From Vitreoscilla sp. (lineage in GTDB: Bacteria > Pseudomonadota > Gammaproteobacteria > Burkholderiales > Burkholderiaceae), in assembly GCA_014378125.1 (NCBI GenBank), contig JACMOG010000077.1:1-11171 (forward strand): DNA of 11,171 nucleotides, in the 5' to 3' direction. The translations under genes were made by a program, and so were the position numbers. Position 1 is the first letter of the stretch, and each line of letters begins with the position of its first letter. Shown here in pieces: positions 7,160 through 11,171 of the stretch. The notes beneath the pieces were generated by a model that saw nothing but the letters and a program-made list of their open reading frames with translations, did not search any database and was not told the origin of the DNA.

Positions 7160-7168
7160 TGGTAGAAA
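7160..7168 (+). promoter_or_regulatory. Possible extended -10 element before the dehydrogenase gene
   Basis: TGGTAGAAA shares the TGGTAGA core with the candidate upstream of the CoA-transferase genes and again lies about 30 nt before the start codon. No -35 box at proper spacing is visible; TTGCGT at 7128-7133 is 29 bp away. A CCGCGG-GGCGG-CCGCGG repeat (7141-7157) lies just upstream, and a GCTGC-ATC-GCAGC hairpin (7170-7182) just downstream. Weak evidence. Confidence 0.3.
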
Positions 7169-7197
7169 TGCTGCATCGCAGCGCAACGGGAGCAGTC

Positions 7198-7980
7198 ATG
7201 CAACTCAAGGACAAGGTCGCCATCATCACGGGCTCGGCCAGCGGCATCGGCAAGGAGATCGCGATCGAGTTCGCCAGGGAAGGCGCCAAGGTGGTGATCG
7301 CCGACCTGGCGCTCGCCGCGGCGCAGGCCACGGCCGACGAGATCAACGCATCGGGCGGCAAGGCGATGGCCGTGGAGATGAACGTCACCGACGAGGCCGC
7401 GGTGGATGCTGCCACCGCCAAGGTGGTCGAGCAATTCGGCGGCGTCGACGTGCTGATCAGCAACGCCGGCATCCAGATCATCAGCCCGATCGTCGACTTC
7501 AAGTACGACGACTGGAAGAAGCTGATGGCCATCCATGCCGACGGCGCGTTCCTGACCACCCGCGCGGCGATGCGCGCGATGATCGCCCAGGGCAAGGGCG
7601 GCGCCATCATCTACATGGGCTCGGTGCATTCGCACGAGGCCTCGCCGCTGAAGTCGGCGTACGTCACCGCCAAGCACGGCCTCATCGGCCTGGCCAAGGT
7701 GGTGGCCAAGGAAGGCGCCAAGGACGGGATCCGCGCCAACGTCATCTGCCCGGGTTTCGTGCGCACGCCGCTGGTGGAGAAGCAGATCCCGGAGCAGGCC
7801 AGGGCGCTGGGCATCAGCGAGGCCGACGTCATCAGGAACGTGATGCTCAAGGATACCGTCGACGGCGAGTTCACCACCGTGCAGGACGTGGCCCGGACGG
7901 CCGTGTTCCTGGCGGCGTTCCCCACCAACGCGCTCACCGGCCAGTCCATCACCGTGTCCCACGGCTGGCACATGCAGTGA
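7198..7980 (+). CDS. bdhA: 3-hydroxybutyrate dehydrogenase (SDR family)
   Basis: 260 residues, the standard length. Oxidises (R)-3-hydroxybutyrate to acetoacetate with NAD+ in the cytosol. The Rossmann motif is TGSASGIG (11-18), and Asp36 at the end of the second strand favours NAD over NADP. The NAG motif is at 89-91. The catalytic set is Ser142, Tyr155 and Lys159 (SAYVTAKHG). Residues typical of hydroxybutyrate dehydrogenases are also present: Gln93, His144, Lys152, Gln196 in VEKQIPEQA, and Trp257 in the C-terminal GWHMQ. These set it apart from generic SDR enzymes. Start: ATG 7198-7200 with a good GGGAG (7188-7192) 5 nt upstream. Its last codons overlap the GTG start of the HAD gene (GTGA), so the following genes are probably coupled to it. 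With the CoA-transferase upstream it would supply acetoacetyl-CoA to central metabolism during 3-hydroxybutyrate or PHB use. Confidence 0.95.
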   Translation: MQLKDKVAIITGSASGIGKEIAIEFAREGAKVVIADLALAAAQATADEINASGGKAMAVEMNVTDEAAVDAATAKVVEQFGGVDVLISNAGIQIISPIVDFKYDDWKKLMAIHADGAFLTTRAAMRAMIAQGKGGAIIYMGSVHSHEASPLKSAYVTAKHGLIGLAKVVAKEGAKDGIRANVICPGFVRTPLVEKQIPEQARALGISEADVIRNVMLKDTVDGEFTTVQDVARTAVFLAAFPTNALTGQSITVSHGWHMQ

Positions 7981-8654
7981 TCCGCCCCGGCACGTTCAGG
8001 GCCGCCCTCTTCGACATGGATGGCCTGCTCATCGACCCCGAACGAGCGGTCTCGGCCGCCTGGATGGCGGGAGCCCGGGCGCTCGGCTTCAAGCTGGAAA
8101 TGGCCGACTTCATGCGGGTGATCGGCGTGGCCGCGCAGCAATCGAGGCCCATGCTCATCGAGATGATGGGCAGCGAGGAGGCCATGCGCGCCACCGCCGC
8201 GAAGGCGCACGCGCTGCTGCCGCAGGCCGACGGCGCGCCGGTGTTTCCGCTCAAGACGGGCGCGCTGCCGCTGCTCGAGGCGCTGCACGCCGCGGGCATC
8301 CCGTGCGCGGTGGCGTCGTCGTCGAACGTGGAGGAGATCCGCCATCGGCTGGGCCACGTCGACGTGCTGAAGTACTTCCGGTGCATCGCCGGCGGCGACG
8401 AGGTGACGCACGGCAAGCCCGACCCCGCGCTGTACCTGCTGGCGGCCGCGCGCCTGGGCGTGGCGCCGGAAGACTGCATCGCGTTCGGGGGCAGCGAGAA
8501 CGGCGCCCGCGCGGCCCAGGCCGCCGGCGTGCGCGTGGTGATCGTGCCCGACCTGAAGCCGCCGCCCGCGGACGTGGCGGCACGCGCGCACGGCGTCATC
8601 CCGTCGCTGGCGGATGCGATCGAGCACGTGCCGCACTGGTTTCCGCGGCTGTGA
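7977..8654 (+). CDS. HAD-superfamily hydrolase (beta-PGM/phosphatase-like) with altered motif IV
   Basis: 225 residues starting at GTG 7977-7979, which overlaps the dehydrogenase TGA by 4 nt; no in-frame ATG precedes the first motif. Motif I is FDMDGLLID (nucleophile Asp13, acid Asp15); an alpha-helical C1 cap (about 20-95) follows. Motif II is ASSS (113-116), and motif III is Lys147 in [10 protein letters not shown]. Motif IV normally reads EDS before the glycine-rich stretch, but here it is [15 protein letters not shown]: the two acidic positions expected to hold Mg2+ are Gly171 and Gly172, encoded GGG GGC, each one A-to-G change from GAG GAC. The remaining family features ([11 protein letters not shown]-terminal LADAIE) are normal. 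It resembles phosphatases of small phosphorylated metabolites; the substrate is unknown. Activity may be reduced, or a nearby residue (Glu174) may compensate. Its stop overlaps the next start, again as GTGA. Confidence 0.88.
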   Translation: MIRPGTFRAALFDMDGLLIDPERAVSAAWMAGARALGFKLEMADFMRVIGVAAQQSRPMLIEMMGSEEAMRATAAKAHALLPQADGAPVFPLKTGALPLLEALHAAGIPCAVASSSNVEEIRHRLGHVDVLKYFRCIAGGDEVTHGKPDPALYLLAAARLGVAPEDCIAFGGSENGARAAQAAGVRVVIVPDLKPPPADVAARAHGVIPSLADAIEHVPHWFPRL

Positions 8655-9184
8655 CGCCCCCCGACCTGCGGTTCCTCGGCGGCTATCCCGAGTCGACGCT
8701 GGCGCAGGTGCGCGACCTGATCTCTCAGGGCAAGCTGGGCGAGTACCTGGCGCGCCGCTATCCCGAGCGCCACGACGTGCGCAACGACGGCGCGCTGTAC
8801 CAGCACGCGATGGCGTTGAAACAGCGTTACCTGCGCAACGCGCCGCTGCTGTCCAAGGTGGCCTACGACAACCGGCTGCAGATCGACCAGCGCGCGTTGG
8901 GCACGCTCACGGCGGTGTCGCGCGTGCAGGGTGGGCAGCTCAAGGCGAAGAAGGAGATCCGCGTGGCCGCGATCTTCAAGGATGCGCCCGCGGAGATGCT
9001 GCAGATGATCGTGGTGCACGAGCTGGCGCATCTGAAGGAGCGCGAGCACGACAAGGCGTTCTATGCGCTGTGCGAGCACATGCTGGGCGACTATCACCAG
9101 GTCGAATTCGACACGCGGCTGTACCTGACATGGCGCGCCCTGGACGGGTCTGGCCCCGAAGGCGCCAGACCCCTTGTAGGGTGA
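8651..9184 (+). CDS. YgjP/DUF45-type M48-like zinc metallopeptidase
   Basis: 177 residues from GTG 8651-8653, which overlaps the HAD stop by 4 nt. Cytoplasmic, without signal peptide or membrane segments. The zinc site is VVHELAHLKEREHDKAFYAL: His123, Glu124 and His127 form HExxH, and His133 is the probable third ligand, as in the YgjP-like (DUF45) family. RLYLTW near the end also fits. The substrate and role are unknown in this family. The C-terminal tail GSGPEGARPLVG (166-177) is encoded by a strong palindrome and looks unlike the rest, so it may be an extension created by a repeat insertion. Coupling to the dehydrogenase and HAD genes suggests co-expression, not necessarily common function. 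No ATG start exists upstream in this frame near the overlap. Confidence 0.85.
   Translation: MTPPDLRFLGGYPESTLAQVRDLISQGKLGEYLARRYPERHDVRNDGALYQHAMALKQRYLRNAPLLSKVAYDNRLQIDQRALGTLTAVSRVQGGQLKAKKEIRVAAIFKDAPAEMLQMIVVHELAHLKEREHDKAFYALCEHMLGDYHQVEFDTRLYLTWRALDGSGPEGARPLVG
9146..9172 (+). terminator. Strong GC-rich hairpin at the end of the metallopeptidase gene
   Basis: GGGTCTGGC (9146-9154) and GCCAGACCC (9164-9172) form a perfect 9-bp stem with a 9-nt loop, immediately followed by a smaller CCCT-TGT-AGGG repeat (9171-9181). It ends 10 nt before the last base of the TGA, so it lies inside the coding region. There is no T-tract, so it is not a textbook intrinsic terminator. It may limit readthrough, protect the 3' end, or be a copy of a dispersed palindromic repeat. 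A second small stem, CGCCTG-ACTG-CAGGCG (9204-9219), follows. Confidence 0.45.
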
Positions 9185-9363
9185 TGCAAGTCACGGAGCC
9201 GACCGCCTGACTGCAGGCGCCGCCTGGTCTGCCCGACGCACCGGAGGCGGTTCCTGTGCCCGACTTCACGAACTGGCTCGGATTGCGTCGGTGTTTTCAC
9301 GGATCAGCAGGGCCTGTTGCCCCTATCCTCGAGGCATCGCACAGCACTACCGCGCCGGCCGTC

Positions 9364-10260
9364 ATGACCACACTCCTCATCGCGCTACTCGTCTTTCTCG
9401 CCGCCGCCTTGGGCGGGTGGCGCGTCATGGTCGCACGCAGTCGCGCCGCCCAGACTCAAGCCGCCCGGGAACAGGCCCTGCAGGCCGCCCGCACCGCCGT
9501 CCACGAAGGGACACCCGGCACGAAGCCGGTCGCCGCCGAGGACGTGGAGGCCGCCCGGGCCGCCGCCCGCGCGAAGGCTGGGCGCGTGATCGCCGCCGAG
9601 CAGGCGCGCCGCAAGGCCGCCATCCAGAAGGCCCAGAACGTCGCGCGTGTCGAAGACGAGCGCCGCGCCAGGGAGGCCGAGGCCGCCGCGCTCGCCTCGA
9701 CGCTGCCCGCCACCCGCCTGCCCCAGGTCGAGCGCACGACGCCGGTCATCCACCGCCCCGCCGCGTTGCCCATCGTCGGCGAGAAGACCACGCCGCTGGT
9801 TCGCCCCGCGCCGGTCGCCGCGCGCAAGCCCGCGGCTCCCAGCGTCCTCAAGACGGCCGCGCAGACGCTGGTGCTGCTGGTGGACGACTCCAAGATGGTC
9901 CGCGTGAAGTCCAGCCGCCTGCTGGCCTCGCACGAGTTCCAGGTAGTGACCGCCGTGGACGGCATCGACGCGCTCAAGCAACTCGAGAACTGCTGCCCCG
10001 ACCTGGTGATCACCGACGTCGACATGCCCGAGATGGACGGCTTCGGCCTGGTCAACGCGCTGCGCGGCAACCCGCGCACGCAGCACATCCCGATCGTGAT
10101 GATCACGTCGGCCGAGGATCGCCATCGCGAAGAGGCCCTGCGCGTGGGCGTCGGCCTGGTGATGGGCAAGCCCTACGACGAGCCGGCCCTGATCGCGCAC
10201 ATCCGCAGCTTCAGGTTCTTCGCCAAGGTCGACGAAGCAAAATCGCTGGCCTGCGCCTGA
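9364..10260 (+). CDS. Membrane-anchored CheY-like response regulator (receiver domain)
   Basis: 298 residues. An N-terminal hydrophobic segment (MTTLLIALLVFLAAALGGW, residues 1-19) forms one membrane anchor. An Ala/Arg/Glu/Gln-rich, probably coiled-coil region (about 25-112) and a Pro-rich linker (115-160) lead to a receiver domain (167-285). Receiver residues are complete: Asp174/Asp175 acidic pocket, phosphoacceptor Asp218 in VITDVDMPEMDG, Thr248 in MITS, and Lys269 in GKPYDE. The receiver resembles those at the end of ChpA/PilL-type CheA hybrids. No DNA-binding or enzymatic output follows, and no kinase is adjacent. Start: ATG 9364 is preferred. A GTG at 9256 has a good GGAGG (9243-9247), but the 36 codons between contain many A/T-ending codons unlike real genes here. 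The role is unknown; it may act as a membrane-tethered phosphate acceptor or localisation factor. Confidence 0.85.
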   Translation: MTTLLIALLVFLAAALGGWRVMVARSRAAQTQAAREQALQAARTAVHEGTPGTKPVAAEDVEAARAAARAKAGRVIAAEQARRKAAIQKAQNVARVEDERRAREAEAAALASTLPATRLPQVERTTPVIHRPAALPIVGEKTTPLVRPAPVAARKPAAPSVLKTAAQTLVLLVDDSKMVRVKSSRLLASHEFQVVTAVDGIDALKQLENCCPDLVITDVDMPEMDGFGLVNALRGNPRTQHIPIVMITSAEDRHREEALRVGVGLVMGKPYDEPALIAHIRSFRFFAKVDEAKSLACA

Positions 10261-10270
10261 ACGCGCCCTG

Positions 10271-10293
10271 ACGGCCGCCTGCGCGGCGGTCGT
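10271..10293 (+). terminator. Hairpin between response regulator and MFS gene
   Basis: ACGGCCGCC (10271-10279) and GGCGGTCGT (10285-10293) form a 9-bp stem with one G-T wobble and a 5-nt loop, starting 11 nt after the TGA of the response regulator gene. Only two T residues follow, so it would be a weak terminator at best. Confidence 0.4.
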
Positions 10294-10299
10294 TAGCAT
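10294..10299 (+). promoter_or_regulatory. Possible -10 element directly before the MFS gene
   Basis: TAGCAT matches the -10 consensus at four of six positions and ends only 6 nt before the ATG at 10306, so transcription from it would give a leaderless or nearly leaderless mRNA. No Shine-Dalgarno is seen before the ATG, which agrees. No -35 box is visible because the upstream position is occupied by the hairpin. Weak evidence. Confidence 0.22.
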
Positions 10300-10305
10300 G
10301 ACGGG

Positions 10306-11171
10306 ATGCGTCTTCCGCTCCCGTTTCGCAGCCCCCTGCTGGGCACCTCCTTTCGCTGGCTCCTGTGGAGCGACGCGCTGACCCTGCTGTCCATGATGGT
10401 GGGCCAGGTGGCCTTGCCATGGTGGATCGCGCAGTCGGGCGGCGCGCACGACCTCTCGGTGTACGGCGTGTTGGTGTCGGCCATGTCGTTCGTGGCACTG
10501 CCGCTGCTGTCGCCGTTCGCCGACCGCCATTCCAAGCGCAGCCTGATGACCGTGGGCCTGCTCGGCTTCGGCGTGGCCACCGCCGCGATGGCCGCGTTCG
10601 CCACGCTGTCGCACTACCGGCTGGGCGTGGTGGTGGCCATCGTGGCTATCACCGTGCTGGCCGGCGCGCTGGTGATGCCGGCCATCAACAGCATCGTCAC
10701 CGAGCTGGTGCCGCCCACCGGCCTCTCGCAGGCGCTCGGCCTGCAGCAGACCGCGCAGGCCAGCGGCCGCCTGGTGGGCCCGGCGCTGGCCGGTGCCGTG
10801 CTGGCCGTGGTGGGCACCGGGCCCACGCTGTGGCTGGGCGCCGTGCTGTTGTTCGCAGCCGCCCTGCTGGCCACGCGGCTGCCGCGGCCCGAGCGTTCCG
10901 ACGCGGGCGCCAAGCCGCGCGGCCGCTGGATCGACGAGGTGCGCGTGGGGCTGCGCGTGAACTGGGCCATTCCGCTCGAGCGCGGCTGGGTGCTCTGCAA
11001 CTTCGTCGGCGCCGTGTTCATGGTGCCCTGCATCGCGATGCTTGCGCCGCTGAAGGTGCAGTCGCTGGGCCTGTCGGCGGCCTGGCTCGGCTGGTGCGAG
11101 GCCGGGCTGTCGCTGGGCCTGCTCGTCGGCTCGATGGGTCCGGCCAGCTGGTGGTCGCGCGCCACCGGACG
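10306..11171 (+). CDS. MFS transporter, N-terminal part (runs off right edge)
   Basis: The first 288 residues of a major facilitator superfamily protein in the inner membrane. About eight membrane segments are visible (roughly 20-42, 53-70, 79-100, 106-126, 145-169, 172-190, 225-247, 258-280). The cytoplasmic loop between segments 2 and 3 carries SPFADRHSKRSLM, the MFS motif A (DRxxKR form). Segment 5 has GLQQTAQASGRLVGPALAG, resembling the glycine-rich antiporter motif of the EntS/MFS_3 efflux group. An exporter driven by proton motive force is therefore more likely than an importer; the substrate is unknown. The central loop (about 191-220) is charged, as usual between the two halves. Start: ATG 10306-10308 with no Shine-Dalgarno; the ATG at 10298 is in another frame. 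The C-terminal four segments lie beyond the window. Confidence 0.85.
   Translation, partial: MRLPLPFRSPLLGTSFRWLLWSDALTLLSMMVGQVALPWWIAQSGGAHDLSVYGVLVSAMSFVALPLLSPFADRHSKRSLMTVGLLGFGVATAAMAAFATLSHYRLGVVVAIVAITVLAGALVMPAINSIVTELVPPTGLSQALGLQQTAQASGRLVGPALAGAVLAVVGTGPTLWLGAVLLFAAALLATRLPRPERSDAGAKPRGRWIDEVRVGLRVNWAIPLERGWVLCNFVGAVFMVPCIAMLAPLKVQSLGLSAAWLGWCEAGLSLGLLVGSMGPASWWSRATG

Noticed and set aside
6268..7971. 567-codon minus-strand open frame across the CoA-transferase and dehydrogenase genes
   Set aside because: It covers two unrelated well-supported genes on the other strand and shows only a composition-driven sequence.
9256..9363. Upstream GTG start with good GGAGG for the response regulator
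   Set aside because: 13 of the 36 added codons end in A or T, unlike genes here, and the extension would bury the membrane anchor behind a featureless leader. The ATG at 9364 is preferred, but the Shine-Dalgarno keeps this alternative open.
9385..10614. 409-codon minus-strand open frame opposite the response regulator and MFS start
   Set aside because: Gly/His/Arg-rich shadow; the plus strand encodes a complete receiver domain and MFS segments.

Overview
The window is very GC-rich, with third codon positions almost always G or C. Gene content (a PcaI/PcaJ-type CoA-transferase, a BdhA-type 3-hydroxybutyrate dehydrogenase, a multi-PAS diguanylate cyclase and orphan NMT1/SsuA-like binding proteins) suggests a chromosomal segment of a free-living betaproteobacterium, probably Burkholderiales. 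That taxonomic call is inferred from family resemblance, not from a database search. I saw no tRNA, rRNA, CRISPR array or transposase.

Left half (about 1-5485, all minus strand). In transcription order: a small secreted protein of unknown function (4838-5485); a 155-bp gap (4683-4837) with no convincing signal; then four tightly packed genes. These are a periplasmic SsuA/NMT1-like binding protein (3708-4682), a membrane-bound HAMP-PAS-PAS-PAS-GGDEF diguanylate cyclase (1324-3705), a second, paralogous binding protein (407-1327), and a GAF-domain protein running off the left edge (1-410). The junctions are a 2-nt gap and two ATGA overlaps. No ABC permease or ATPase is visible, so the binding proteins look like sensory partners of the cyclase rather than transport components. 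The second binding protein looks broken: it has an in-frame amber codon 53 codons before the natural end, and lacks about 37 residues of the first lobe relative to its neighbour.

Centre (5486-9184). A 276-bp divergent spacer carries two tandem hairpins and a cluster of overlapping inverted repeats. Rightward from it run the two CoA-transferase subunits, a 3-hydroxybutyrate dehydrogenase, a HAD-like hydrolase with an altered motif IV, and a YgjP/DUF45-type zinc metallopeptidase. The last three are chained by two GTGA start/stop overlaps. The dehydrogenase and CoA-transferase together would convert 3-hydroxybutyrate to acetoacetate and then acetoacetyl-CoA (ketone-body or PHB-monomer use). The transferase sequences themselves look most like 3-oxoadipate CoA-transferases.

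Right part (9185-11171). After a strong hairpin overlapping the end of the metallopeptidase gene and a 179-bp spacer comes a membrane-anchored CheY-like receiver protein with a long Ala/Arg/Glu-rich linker. A short hairpin-containing gap follows, then an MFS transporter truncated by the right edge.
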